Notes: a model not told the origin generated them from the sequence alone. A DNA stretch of 64,000 bases from Deinococcus multiflagellatus (GCF_020166415.1 NZ_JAIQXV010000024.1:1-64000), one strand, 5' to 3'. Shown: positions 1 through 8,607, counted from the stretch's first letter. A program made the numbers and translations.

Positions 1-283
1 CCCGCTTGTCTTCGTGCTGCTGGTCAGTCTGCTCACGCAGGACACGCGCCTGCGCGCCTACAGTCTGCCGCTCTCGGTCACGGGGCTACTGATTGCCGCA
101 TACCACAACCTGCTGTACTACGGGGTCATTCCCGAGGGCCTGACCCAGTGCGCGGCAGGCGTGTCCTGCACGGCCCGGCAACTCGAATGGCTGGGGTTCA
201 TCACGATTCCGCTGCTCAGCCTGACGGCCTTCACCGTCATCACCCTCAGTCTGCTGCTCTCCCCACCCCGAGGTCAATCATGA
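1..283 (+). CDS. Disulfide-bond oxidoreductase DsbB/BdbC family, 5' end outside window
   Basis: The gene enters from the left edge, so its N-terminus is missing. DsbB/BdbC proteins are four-helix membrane proteins that pass electrons from DsbA to quinone. Two and a half hydrophobic segments are visible, with an external loop carrying two cysteines (Q-C-A-A-G-V-S-C) as expected for the second redox pair. The stop overlaps the start of the dsbA-like gene in an ATGA junction, the usual bdbC-bdbD pairing. The family call rests on this layout and on the partner. Confidence 0.75.
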   Translation, partial: PLVFVLLVSLLTQDTRLRAYSLPLSVTGLLIAAYHNLLYYGVIPEGLTQCAAGVSCTARQLEWLGFITIPLLSLTAFTVITLSLLLSPPRGQS

Positions 284-935
284 CCCCATCCATCAAAAAG
301 GCCCCCGTCCTCCTGCTGGTCCTGGGCGCGCTCGCCGTCCTGGCCACAGTGCTGGTCCTGAGCCTCGCCAACCGCGCGGCCCCACAGGCCGCCCTGCCCG
401 CCGACGCCCGTGAACGCCTCATCCGCGCCGACAGTCCGGCCCTGGGCCCGACTGACGCCAACGTCACCATCGTGGAATTCTTCGACCCGGAATGCGAAGC
501 CTGCCGGGCGATAGAACCGGATCTGATGAGGCTGCTGGAGAAGTACGACGGTCAGGTGCGTCTGGTCGCGCGCTATTTTCCGCTGCAAGTCATTCCGTCC
601 TCGCCGCGGGTCTGATTGAGGCCGCCGCCCAGGAAGATGAAGCCAAACGTTGGCGCGCCCGGGACTACCTGTTCACCAAGCAAAGCGAGTGGGGCGAGCA
701 GCAGACCCCACAGACGAGCAAGTTTCTGGACTACGCCGCAAATCTGGGGCTTGATCGCGGGCAGGTGCAGCGCAGCCTGGATTCAACAGAGGTTCGGGAC
801 CTGGTCGAACGCGACCGGCTAGACGGGCTGGCCCTCGGGGTCAGTGGCACGCCTACCTTCTTCGTCAATGGCCAGCGGCTTGAGCAGCTCAGCGTACAGG
901 CGCTGGAAGCGGCCATTCAGCAGGGATTGGGGTAA
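280..935 (+). pseudogene. DsbA/BdbD-like thiol oxidase with frameshift
   Basis: This is a thioredoxin-fold protein that would introduce disulfides into exported proteins. The first part has an N-terminal membrane anchor (residues about 8-30) and a C72-E-A-C75 active site. Its frame ends at 615 after the segment RYFPLQVIPSSPRV. The rest of the domain (HSVLAAGLIEAA, then the cis-Pro loop SGTPTFFVNG) continues in another frame from about 590 to 935. A one-base loss near 590-600 would join them, since relatives read RYFPL-x-x-SVLAA. The start overlaps the bdbC stop (ATGA). It is either a decaying gene or a sequencing error. Confidence 0.8.
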
Positions 936-961
936 CGGCTGAGGTCCCGACAAGCTGCGCA

Positions 962-991
962 GAGACGAAGCCCCAACTGGGGCCTCGTCTC
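962..991 (+). terminator. Hairpin after dsbA-like gene
   Basis: Arms of 14 bases (962-975 and 978-991) pair with one mismatch across a 2-base loop, 27 bp after the dsbA stop. There is no clear T-run. It most likely ends the bdbC-dsbA transcript. Confidence 0.6.
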
Positions 992-1121
992 ATGAACGGC
1001 TGCACGCTAGCCCACGGGCTGTGGAGCGAAGCAGCCAAAGCAACAGCCACTTCCATGCGTGTGATCTATGAATCCCTGCTCATCCTTTGGTCCGAGACAC
1101 TTGATACATTCACGCCGTCTT

Positions 1122-1730
<609 letters not shown>

Positions 1731-1742
1731 ATCTGAACAGAT
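1731..1742. promoter_or_regulatory. Short inverted repeat before lnt, possible metal-repressor half sites
   Basis: ATCTGAACAGAT has perfect 5-bp arms around AA and lies just before the AAAGGAGAG ribosome site of lnt. The arms match the ATCTG/CAGAT core of the longer operators at 58463 and 32517, but the spacing is shorter. Assignment to the same regulon is tentative. Confidence 0.35.
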
Positions 1743-1757
1743 GTGAAAGGAGAGAGG

Positions 1758-3227
1758 ATGCGTTCCTGGCCCGCCCCAGTTCGCTGTCTCTGGCGTTCCG
1801 ATGTTGCTTGGGCGGCGCTGGGTGGCGTGCTCGGTCTGGTGTTTCTCGTCTCGGCCCTGAGCTGGCTTGCCCCCTTGCCCCTGGCCCTGCTCTTCCGTGA
1901 GATCACGCGGCGCACCCCCGCCGACACGTTCAAACTCACCTGGCTCTTCGGCGCCGGGTTCTTCGCCGCCCACCTGTTGTGGCTGCCCAGCAGCCTTTCG
2001 GGCTTCCTGGGTCCGGGTGCGGTCATCCTGAGTGCCCTGCTGATCGCCACGCTGGCCAGCCTGTGGGGGCTCACCGCCGCCCTGACCCGCCGGCTCCTGG
2101 GGCCCGCGACGCTGTGGGGCTTGCCCCTGGCCTGGACTGTGATGGACGCGCTGCGCGCCACCGGCCCATTCGGGTTCACCTGGGGCAGCCTGGGTTACGC
2201 CTGGGCGCCGACGCCCCTGGTGCAGGTGGCGGACCTGGGGGGGATTGCCCTGGTGGGGCTGCTGGTGGCTTTGAGTGCGGCCGCCCTGGTGTCGGGGCGG
2301 TCGGGACGAAGCGCAGTGCTGGGAGCGGTGCTGCTGGCCGCGGGCTACGGGCTGACCCGCCCATCCCCACCTGAAGGCACACAGCAGGTCCTGCTGGTCC
2401 AGGGCAACATTGATCCCCGGCTGAAAGCAGCGGGTTGCCGCACGGAAGAACTGACGCACTACCTGAATCTGACGGCCGCTGGCCTGCGCGCCGCGCCCGC
2501 CACCCTGGTCGTCTGGCCGGAGACGGCGGCGCCGCAGGCCCCCACCACGGCGCCTGTCCGCCGCGCGCTCACCGCCGTGCCGGTGCCCTTGCTCCTGGGT
2601 GCCCCCACCCAGGACGCCGGCCTGCGCAACAGCGTGTACGCGGTGCAGGCGGGACAGGCTGTGGGCCGCCAGGACAAACGGCGCCTGGTGCCCTTCGGGG
2701 AATTTTTTCCGGCCCGCGCCGCCCTGGACGGTGTGTACCGCGTGGTGTTCGCGGGGCTGGGCCTCCCGCCCTTGACCGGCACCGTGCCCGGCACCACCAC
2801 GCAGCCCCTGGCCCTGGGCACCCTCCGGGCCGGCATCCTGATCTGTTACGAATCCACCTTTCCAGCGGTGGCCCGCGCCCTGGTGACCCAGGGGGCTAAT
2901 CTGCTGGTGACGGCGTCAAACGACGCCTGGTTTGGCCCGTCAACGGGCGCGGAGCAGCATTTCCAGATGGGCCGCGTGCGCGCCATCGAGACCCGGCGCT
3001 GGTGGGTGCGGGCCGGCAACGACGGCATCAGCGCGGCCGTCAATCCGCAGGGCCAGGTGATCGCCCGCTTTCCCCGTGGTGTGGCGGGCGCCTTCACCGC
3101 GCCGTACGGCCTGGCTGAAACCCGCACCCTGTTTGTTCGCTGGGGTGACTGGGTGCCCCTTCTGGCCGGCACCGTCCTGGGGCTGGTGTGGGCCCGCCAG
3201 CGCTGGCTGATACCGACTCCGACCTGA
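1758..3227 (+). CDS. lnt: Apolipoprotein N-acyltransferase, first copy
   Basis: Lnt adds the third acyl chain to the N-terminal Cys of lipoproteins in the cytoplasmic membrane. The protein has about 489 residues: an N-terminal block of hydrophobic helices, then a nitrilase-like domain with catalytic Glu (WPET, E255), Lys (QDKRR, K307) and Cys (ICYES, C363), and a last hydrophobic segment. ATG 1758 is chosen because AAAGGAGAG lies 3-12 bases before it; a GTG at 1743 is in frame but lacks a ribosome site. A second lnt lies at 58454 beside a metal ATPase. That makes a role in metal-stress lipoprotein maturation attractive but unproven. Confidence 0.92.
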   Translation: MRSWPAPVRCLWRSDVAWAALGGVLGLVFLVSALSWLAPLPLALLFREITRRTPADTFKLTWLFGAGFFAAHLLWLPSSLSGFLGPGAVILSALLIATLASLWGLTAALTRRLLGPATLWGLPLAWTVMDALRATGPFGFTWGSLGYAWAPTPLVQVADLGGIALVGLLVALSAAALVSGRSGRSAVLGAVLLAAGYGLTRPSPPEGTQQVLLVQGNIDPRLKAAGCRTEELTHYLNLTAAGLRAAPATLVVWPETAAPQAPTTAPVRRALTAVPVPLLLGAPTQDAGLRNSVYAVQAGQAVGRQDKRRLVPFGEFFPARAALDGVYRVVFAGLGLPPLTGTVPGTTTQPLALGTLRAGILICYESTFPAVARALVTQGANLLVTASNDAWFGPSTGAEQHFQMGRVRAIETRRWWVRAGNDGISAAVNPQGQVIARFPRGVAGAFTAPYGLAETRTLFVRWGDWVPLLAGTVLGLVWARQRWLIPTPT

Positions 3228-3297
3228 ATCGTTTGCCAAAACGGTGAAATCCGAGCGGTGCGAGAGGGAGAGAAACGGGTTTCGGGCGTGGAGTTGG

Positions 3298-3320
3298 CAC
3301 CTCGGTTCTGTGCCGAGGTG
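3298..3320 (+). terminator. Hairpin after lnt
   Basis: CACCTCGG and CCGAGGTG form perfect 8-bp arms around a 7-base loop, 71 bp after the lnt stop. There is no T-run, so efficiency is uncertain. Confidence 0.45.
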
Positions 3321-3386
3321 GAGGCGTTACAGACGGAATCTGTCTGACTTGGGCTGTCGCTTGACCCCTCCCAGAGGCAGCTGTCC

Positions 3387-3442
3387 TTGGCCGCCGCACA
3401 CACCCGTCATAGGATGTATGTATGAATATATTTGCAGACATA
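3387..3442 (+). promoter_or_regulatory. Promoter and imperfect operator of ccmG-ccmH'
   Basis: TTGGCC at 3387 and TAGGAT at 3410 are 17 bases apart and form a plausible -35/-10. A 22-bp imperfect inverted repeat follows at 3421-3442 (arms TATGAATA and CAGACATA, 6-bp spacer). Its left arm and spacing are the same as in the site before the CzcO-like gene (61792-61813). It fits the ArsR/SmtB operator family of this window. Confidence 0.5.
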
Positions 3443-3482
3443 TGTTTGAGGAGGCGTTGTGGGCCTTGTCAGGAGAAGCGAC

Positions 3483-4034
3483 ATGTCGGGTAGGGCGCTG
3501 GCCAATTGGCGCCGCTGGCTGCCGCCGGTGGTGGCGGCCGTGCTGGTGACTGCCCTGATGGCCGCCTTGCTGCGCCCGGGCCGTTCGGGCCTGGCCGGAA
3601 GCCCCCTGCTGGGCAAGCCCGCCCCCGCGTTTACCCTGCGCAGCCTGGACGGCGGCGACGTTCAGCTGGCCAGCCTGAAGGGCCGCCCCGTCGTGGTGAA
3701 TTTCTGGGCTTCCTGGTGTGTGCCATGCCGCGACGAAGCGCCGCTGCTGCGTTCGCTGAGTGAAACGCAGAGTGACCAGGGTCTCGCCGTTTTGGGGATC
3801 TCGTTTCAGGAGCCAGCGTTGCAAAATGCCCGGAACTTCATTCGGGAGTACGCCCTGGCCTACCCCAGCTTGATTGATCCGGGCGCCCGCACGGCCATCA
3901 ATTATGGGGTCAGCGGTGTTCCGGAGACGTTTTTCATCGACCGGCAGGGCGTTGTCCGCAGTGCAGACCGGGGCGGACTCACCGCAGCCCGGCTGAGTGA
4001 AGGGTTGAGCCGCATTGGCATCAAATGGCCGTGA
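3483..4034 (+). CDS. TlpA/CcmG-type membrane-anchored thioredoxin, copy 1
   Basis: A redoxin with an N-terminal anchor (about residues 8-30) and a W-C-V-P-C active site. It acts outside the membrane and keeps apocytochrome c or other exported thiols reduced. The cis-Pro region is [15 protein letters not shown] 3483 has AGGAGA six bases upstream; GTG 3459 with GAGGAGG is an alternative start. The next gene is a ccmH fragment overlapping by 10 bp, as in the intact ccm operon at 50 kb, so this is a partial copy of that cluster. Related copies lie at 36059 and 49946. Confidence 0.85.
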   Translation: MSGRALANWRRWLPPVVAAVLVTALMAALLRPGRSGLAGSPLLGKPAPAFTLRSLDGGDVQLASLKGRPVVVNFWASWCVPCRDEAPLLRSLSETQSDQGLAVLGISFQEPALQNARNFIREYALAYPSLIDPGARTAINYGVSGVPETFFIDRQGVVRSADRGGLTAARLSEGLSRIGIKWP

Positions 4035-4250
4035 GGCGAACCGCCGCCGCGCTCCTGACCAGCGTCACGCTGCCGGTTGCGGCAGCCCTCACGCCCGCAC
4101 AGGAAGCGCAGGCTCGCCAGATCGGGGCAGGGCTGCGCTGTCCAACGTGCACCGGCCTGCCCATCACCGAGAGCGGCGACGCCTTGAGCATTCAGATGCG
4201 GCGCGAGGTGCGCGATCAGGTCAAAGCGGGCCAGAGTGAGCGCGATAATG
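4025..4250 (+). pseudogene. CcmH fragment, 3' end lost
   Basis: The first 74 residues match CcmH/NrfF: a signal-like N-terminus, then the heme-ligation motif [14 protein letters not shown]. Similarity to the intact copy at 49449 stops around base 4246, just before the expected YFTARYG and second membrane helix. The frame then runs antisense through the MFS gene. The junction probably marks the edge of the inserted arsenic cluster. Confidence 0.85.
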
Positions 4251-4308
4251 ACAACTCGGTGGCGTCGCGACACGGCAGCGCCGCACGGCTGATACGGAGT
4301 CCGTCGGT

Positions 4309-5502
4309 TTATTCCAGGAGGCCAGCTTCGGCGACTCCATGTTGTGTCCCGTTCCTTGCGGCGGCGCGGCCGACGAACCAACACGCGATGCACCCCAGAG
4401 CGCCCAACAGCATCAAGGACAAGCCATACCCTGAGGTCCAGGTGAACAGGCTGCCCATCATCAGCGGCGTCAGCGCCTGCGCCAGATTGACGGGCCGGGC
4501 CAGCCACCCGTTCACCGCCCCGTACACGCCCGCCGGATACCCGCGGACCAGCAACTCGGACCGGGCCAGCGTCAGGGCCCCACTGGCCAGCCCGAACAGC
4601 ACCACGCCTGTGACCTTCACCCCACTGTGCACACTCAGCAGCAGCCATGCCCCGAGGGCCAACCCACCCAGCAGCCCCACGGTCAGCGGCGCCGGTCCCA
4701 CCCACTTCACACAGGGAATGAACAGCACCCGTCCGGGCAGGGCACTCAGGCCCAGCAGTCCAGTCAATGCGGCGGCCTCTCCCGGGCTGTAGCCCGATGC
4801 CAGGAGCAGCGGCGCGAGTTGCAGGCCCACGCCCACCGTGACGATCCGGGCCAGCGTCAGCCCGGCGGCCAACTGCAGGGCGGCGGGGTCAGGCGTGAAC
4901 GACGCAGGGCTTCGCACCCTCCTGGCCTGGCCATGCTCTGGGATCACCCGCCACACCAGCGCCGCCATGACCAGCAGCAGGCCAGCCAATCCCAGCAGGG
5001 TGACCCGAAGCCCTGCACCCTGCAACAACACCGTCGTGAGCGGCACGAAGATCGTGCTGGCCAGTCCAGCGACCAAGGTGACCGTGAGGGTGGCCCGGGT
5101 CCGGAAGGCCTCTGAGACCTGCTGCCCCAAGACGGTGAACACCGCCTCGTAGAAAGTCAGGGTCATGGCGAGCCCAGCGAGCAGCCACCCCAACAGGAAC
5201 AGCAGGTAGTGGTCCGTCAGGCTCAGCAGAAGAAAGGCCACGGCGCCACTCAGGGCACCCCCACTCAGGAGCCGACGTCCACCCTGGCGGTCCAGCCCGC
5301 GGCCCACTGTCGGGGCCAGACATGCGCTCACCAGCAGCGCGCCGGTGAACGCCAGGCTGGTCTGCACCCGGGTCCAGCCGTAAGCCTGTTCCGTGGCGAC
5401 CGCCAGCAGTGGCTGGGCGTAATACAGCGCGCCGTAACTCACCGTGCATAAAAGTGCCAGCGTCCACACGACCGGACGCGTGGACGCTGAGGGGGCCATC
5501 AT
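4309..5502 (-). CDS. MFS transporter of arsenic cluster 1
   Basis: A 397-residue protein with about 12 hydrophobic segments and an MFS-type loop after helix 2 (GRGLDRQGGRR). It is translationally linked to DUF6428 (stop and start share a base), downstream of arsR. The cluster has no ArsB, Acr3 or ArsP, so this gene may export arsenite or an organic or acetylated arsenical; that is inference from position. A second, almost identical copy starts its 3' end at 63193 in the same orientation. The substrate cannot be told from the sequence. Confidence 0.8.
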   Translation of the reverse strand: MMAPSASTRPVVWTLALLCTVSYGALYYAQPLLAVATEQAYGWTRVQTSLAFTGALLVSACLAPTVGRGLDRQGGRRLLSGGALSGAVAFLLLSLTDHYLLFLLGWLLAGLAMTLTFYEAVFTVLGQQVSEAFRTRATLTVTLVAGLASTIFVPLTTVLLQGAGLRVTLLGLAGLLLVMAALVWRVIPEHGQARRVRSPASFTPDPAALQLAAGLTLARIVTVGVGLQLAPLLLASGYSPGEAAALTGLLGLSALPGRVLFIPCVKWVGPAPLTVGLLGGLALGAWLLLSVHSGVKVTGVVLFGLASGALTLARSELLVRGYPAGVYGAVNGWLARPVNLAQALTPLMMGSLFTWTSGYGLSLMLLGALGCIACWFVGRAAARNGTQHGVAEAGLLE

Positions 5503-6053
5503 CAGCCCAGCGAAATGGGAGCCTGAGGGGCGCAGCAGCCGGAGTCCGGTGAGCAGCCATCGGCCGTCGCCTCGGCCGGTGCACCGCAGCTGTCACCCGC
5601 CTTGCACTGCACGCCAGGGGTCCGCAGGTGCACCGTGATCTGTTCAGACGCAATATCAACGTGCGTCACGTGGTACTGCATCGCCGGGGTGGTGGTGTTC
5701 CCGTACTCAAAGCGCACTTCGGCTTCCGCACGCACCGGAATATGCTTCACCACGCGGTCATAGATGGCCAGGAATTTCCGGTTCGTCATGAATCCGGCCT
5801 TGGCCTCTTCCGCACTGCCATCCATCAGTTGAATGATCGTCTCACGCCAGGCGTTGGCTTTACCGCCGCAGTCCATCGCTTCGATGGTCACGGCTTTGAC
5901 TTCCGTGACGTGGTATCCAGCGGGCACCAGGACTTCGCCGTGGAGATGGAATTGCAGCGGCCGCTGGGGCAAGGTCCGCAGCGTAGCGATCAGTGCTTCG
6001 GTGTTGGTGTGTTCGCTCAGGCCGGGGATGGGGGCAGTCAAGGTCTGGGTCAT
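5502..6053 (-). CDS. DUF6428 family protein with Cys-rich tail
   Basis: A soluble 183-residue protein. The segment G-Y-H-V-T-E-V, followed by D-C-G-G, matches the DUF6428 family, which is recurrently found behind arsR in arsenic operons. The C-terminal 30 residues hold five cysteines (CKAGDSC, DGCSP, SGCCAP), suggesting a soft-metal site. A strong ribosome site (AAGGAGA) precedes the ATG. An ArsR-like operator lies 14 bp upstream (6067-6084). The biochemical role is unknown. Confidence 0.8.
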   Translation of the reverse strand: MTQTLTAPIPGLSEHTNTEALIATLRTLPQRPLQFHLHGEVLVPAGYHVTEVKAVTIEAMDCGGKANAWRETIIQLMDGSAEEAKAGFMTNRKFLAIYDRVVKHIPVRAEAEVRFEYGNTTTPAMQYHVTHVDIASEQITVHLRTPGVQCKAGDSCGAPAEATADGCSPDSGCCAPQAPISLG

Positions 6054-6066
6054 GGCAGGTCTCCTT

Positions 6067-6084
6067 ATCGATGTTCTTCGATGC
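6067..6084 (-). promoter_or_regulatory. ArsR-type operator before DUF6428
   Basis: On the minus strand the site reads GCATCGAAGAACATCGAT and contains the inverted repeat ATCGA-N6-TCGAT. It matches 14 of 18 bases of the plus-strand site at 6600-6617 in front of arsR. Both are likely bound by the ArsR encoded between them, giving a second, internal control point. Confidence 0.6.
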
Positions 6085-6099
6085 GTTAAGGCAAAAAAA

Positions 6100-6258
6100 T
6101 CAGCAGGTGGTGCAGGTTGGGGCGGCTGGTGTAACGAATTTGGGCAGTTGAGGCCACTTGAACGGCTGAGCCAGATGCGCGCAGCGCTGCCGCCCCGCTT
6201 CCCGGAGGAGGTGCTGGTGATGTTCGCGGGCCAGGAATTCGAGCGTGATGGGGTTCAT
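6100..6258 (-). CDS. Small Cys-tailed protein coupled to arsR, 52 aa
   Basis: This short gene starts with an ATGA overlap on the arsR stop, so it is translationally coupled. The product begins [22 protein letters not shown], looks helical, has Cys26, and ends T-C-T-T-C. Two terminal cysteines plus Cys26 could bind As(III). DUF6428 follows 47 bp after its stop. No family is recognised with confidence; the coupling and codon use suggest a real gene. Confidence 0.6.
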   Translation of the reverse strand: MNPITLEFLAREHHQHLLREAGRQRCAHLAQPFKWPQLPKFVTPAAPTCTTC

Positions 6259-6581
6259 ACGGCCTCCTTCTGGGGCTGGGGCACCGCGGCGAGCAAGGTC
6301 TCCAGGGCGGTGCGGGCGATGAACATGCCCTGCGCACTGAGGGTGTAGTACGTCCATTTGCCGCGCTTCTCGGACTCGACCAGACCAGCCTCCACGAGCA
6401 GCTTCATGTGGTGGCTGGTGGTGGGCTGGGTCAGGCCGAGCAGCTGCTGGACGTCGCAGGTACAGACGCCCTGCCCGGTGGAGCAGCAGCCGGCGTCCAC
6501 GGTCGCCAGGAAGTGCAGAGCCCGGAGACGGTGCACGTCCCCTAACGCTTTGAACACAGTTGCTGTTCCATCGAAGTCCAT
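6255..6581 (-). CDS. arsR: ArsR-family repressor with atypical Cys motif
   Basis: A 108-residue winged-helix repressor (helix-turn-helix around [19 protein letters not shown]). The usual E-L-C-V-C-D-L metal loop is expanded to [15 protein letters not shown], with four cysteines, so the effector site differs from the ArsR at 13633. The gene heads the operon arsR, Cys-tail peptide, DUF6428, MFS. Its ATG lies six bases after a good -10, so the transcript is probably leaderless. Confidence 0.88.
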   Translation of the reverse strand: MDFDGTATVFKALGDVHRLRALHFLATVDAGCCSTGQGVCTCDVQQLLGLTQPTTSHHMKLLVEAGLVESEKRGKWTYYTLSAQGMFIARTALETLLAAVPQPQKEAV

Positions 6582-6587
6582 GGATGT

Positions 6588-6617
6588 AATCTACAGAACG
6601 CATAGAAGAATGTCAAT
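6588..6617 (-). promoter_or_regulatory. Leaderless arsR promoter with overlapping operator
   Basis: On the minus strand TTGACA (6616-6611), a 17-base spacer and TAGATT (6593-6588) precede the arsR ATG (6581) by six bases. The plus-strand site GCATAGAAGAATGTCAAT (6600-6617) covers the -35 and resembles the site at 6067-6084. This supports autoregulation. Confidence 0.65.
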
Positions 6618-6639
6618 GGGAGAGTGATGCACCTCTGCC

Positions 6640-7683
6640 TTACCTCACCAGATGCCGCACCACCACGGCTGCGTCCTGCCCCGCACCGCGCAACGTCGCT
6701 GACGCGAGCGCCCGCTGTCCACTCAGCCCCACGAAGTACAGGCCACTCACCGTGCGGCTCACCCCCAGCCGCTGCACCGGTTCGCCCTGCCGGTCCAGCG
6801 CCCCCGTGCCGCGCAGGAAGTCCAGATTCGCCCGGTACCCGGTGGCAAAGATCACTGCATCCACCCGCTCTTCCTGACCATCCGGCCACACGACACCACC
6901 GGCCGTGAAGCGCGTGAACATCCGCCGCTCGTCCAGTTTTCCCCGGCGGAAGGCGGCACGGTAGACACCTGGATCGAAGACATGCCGGGGGGACGGCAGC
7001 CGCCGGAGGTGTCCTAAGGTCAGCTGATCCACCCGCGCCCAGGTGATCCAGTCATGCACGTCACGTCCCAGAGGCCGCTGCGGCGTGAACTGCACCCGCG
7101 TCCGGTTGGCCAGGGTGACGCGGGCGACTTCAGTCAGTTCCACCGCGATCTGCACCGCCGAGTTTCCCGCGCCCACCACCAACACCCGCTGCCCCACGAA
7201 GGGCGACGGTTCCTGGTACGCCAGCGAGTGCAGCACTTGCCCCCCAAACGTCTCTCTGCCTGGAACCTCGGGCATGAACGGGCGGCGAAAGGTACCTGTG
7301 GCGGCCACGACGGCACGTGCACAGAAGATGCGCCCATCCGCACTCAGGACCCGAAACTCTTCCCCATCAGGCAGCACCTGCGCCACCTCGGCCCCGGTCA
7401 CGATGGGAAACTGGAAATGGGCGGCATAGGCCTCTAAGTAGGCCACGACCTCATTCCGCGTGGGATATCGCTCTGGGTCTCCAGAAAAAGGCCAGCCGGG
7501 CAGTGAGGCATGCCGGGCCGGGGAAAACAGCTTCAGGCTCGCGTAATGCTGCGGCCACGCCCCCACTGGCCTTTGACCGGCTTCCAGCACCTGGAACCGC
7601 AGACCGTGACCCTGCAGGTGGTACGCCGTGGCCAGGCCAGCCTGCCCCGCCCCGATGACCAGCACATCCAGTCGCGTGGTCAT
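6640..7683 (-). CDS. Flavin-dependent monooxygenase-like protein (ArsO/CzcO type)
   Basis: A protein of about 347 residues with two nucleotide-binding motifs: G-A-G-Q-A-G at the N-terminus for FAD and G-A-G-N-S-A mid-protein for NADPH. The ATG at 7683 overlaps the arsN2 stop (ATGA), so the two genes act together. Related flavoproteins called ArsO occur in ars operons, and CzcO-like proteins occur near metal exporters. The reaction is not established. A paralogue is at 60694. Confidence 0.8.
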   Translation of the reverse strand: MTTRLDVLVIGAGQAGLATAYHLQGHGLRFQVLEAGQRPVGAWPQHYASLKLFSPARHASLPGWPFSGDPERYPTRNEVVAYLEAYAAHFQFPIVTGAEVAQVLPDGEEFRVLSADGRIFCARAVVAATGTFRRPFMPEVPGRETFGGQVLHSLAYQEPSPFVGQRVLVVGAGNSAVQIAVELTEVARVTLANRTRVQFTPQRPLGRDVHDWITWARVDQLTLGHLRRLPSPRHVFDPGVYRAAFRRGKLDERRMFTRFTAGGVVWPDGQEERVDAVIFATGYRANLDFLRGTGALDRQGEPVQRLGVSRTVSGLYFVGLSGQRALASATLRGAGQDAAVVVRHLVR

Positions 7684-8138
7684 GACAGGCCCCCTTGAGG
7701 GAGCGCCAGGTGCAGGACCACAGCGGAGGCAGGACATCCCCCTTGAAGCTGAGACGACGCCTGGAGGGCGGCTGGGAGCTTGTCGCGCGTGACCGGCGTA
7801 AAGCCGAGCTTGGGAAAGAAGGCTGCTGCGGTGGTGGTGAGCAGTGCCAGGGTCTCCAGCCCCGCCGCCGTCGCCCGCTCGATCATCTCCCGCGTTAAGG
7901 CCTGTCCCAGACCCCTCCCCTGTTGATCGGCGCGCACCGCCACCGAGCGCAGCAACCCGTGAGGGCCGTACCGTTCCAGGCCTGCCACCCCCAGCACCTC
8001 GTTCCCCTGTACCGCTAGCACGAAGTCAGGGAAATGGGGCTGCACACCCGCCAGAGACAGATCAGCCGCGATCAGAAGGTTTTCAACCACCGGCAGATCG
8101 GTCGCCGTGGCTTCACGGAAGGTCACGAGGCCGCGCAT
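7680..8138 (-). CDS. arsN2: GNAT acetyltransferase, ArsN2 type
   Basis: A 152-residue GNAT protein. Features seen are the acetyl-CoA loop around ADQQGRGLGQAL, the segment LLRSVAV before it, the FFPKLGF helix, and the C-terminal CPASAVVLHL typical of ArsN2 proteins linked to ars operons. The physiological substrate of ArsN2 is not settled. It sits between marR (16-bp overlap) and the ArsO-like flavoprotein (ATGA overlap) in a three-gene operon. Confidence 0.8.
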   Translation of the reverse strand: MRGLVTFREATATDLPVVENLLIAADLSLAGVQPHFPDFVLAVQGNEVLGVAGLERYGPHGLLRSVAVRADQQGRGLGQALTREMIERATAAGLETLALLTTTAAAFFPKLGFTPVTRDKLPAALQASSQLQGGCPASAVVLHLALPQGGLS

Positions 8139-8587
8139 GGTCCCCCATCCTCAGCGGCACAGGCGCATTCGGCCTCCAGCGCGTCGGCCAGCAGTTCCAG
8201 GGCCCGCAGCACACTGGCCTGCTCATTGGGTGGGATACGCCCCAGCAGGCGAGCAGACTGGTGGCCCAGTTCTGTATTCAGGCGGCGGACCTGCGCCTGA
8301 CCTTCCTGCGTCAGGGTGAGCACCACGACCCGCCGGTCGGTCTGCCCTGGTTGCTTGTCGATCAGGCCCTCCCGAACCAGTTCATCCACGTTGCGGCTCA
8401 TCCAGGCTTTGTCGGCGCCCAACTGGCGGCCGAGAGTGGCGAGCGTCAGGGGCCCGGCCCGGCCGAGGATGGTGAGGATCTGGCAGCGGGTCAGGCTATG
8501 AAGGCCGCAGCACTGCGCGGTGTGCTGCTGGAGGCTGGTGTGCAGCCGGGTGATGCGGCGCAGCAGGTCGCTGGGGTCCTGGGTCAT
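8123..8587 (-). CDS. MarR-family regulator
   Basis: A 154-residue winged-helix regulator with the wing motif D-R-R (TDRRVVVLTL) and a DNA-recognition helix near GADKAWMSRNVDELV. Cysteines at C-C-G-L and in a C-terminal cluster (ECACAAEDGGPC) could sense arsenicals or oxidants. It is divergent from arsN1 and leads the operon marR-arsN2-flavoprotein. Inverted TTGACAAC / ATTGTCAA elements in the shared promoter region are likely its operators. Confidence 0.85.
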   Translation of the reverse strand: MTQDPSDLLRRITRLHTSLQQHTAQCCGLHSLTRCQILTILGRAGPLTLATLGRQLGADKAWMSRNVDELVREGLIDKQPGQTDRRVVVLTLTQEGQAQVRRLNTELGHQSARLLGRIPPNEQASVLRALELLADALEAECACAAEDGGPCAAS

Positions 8588-8607
8588 CCTCGCTCCTTTC
8601 GTTGCAC

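Noticed and set aside
3408..3549. Alternative N-terminal reading of the ccmG region ([12 protein letters not shown])
   Set aside because: It overlaps the operator, has no ribosome site and is in a different frame from the thioredoxin domain.
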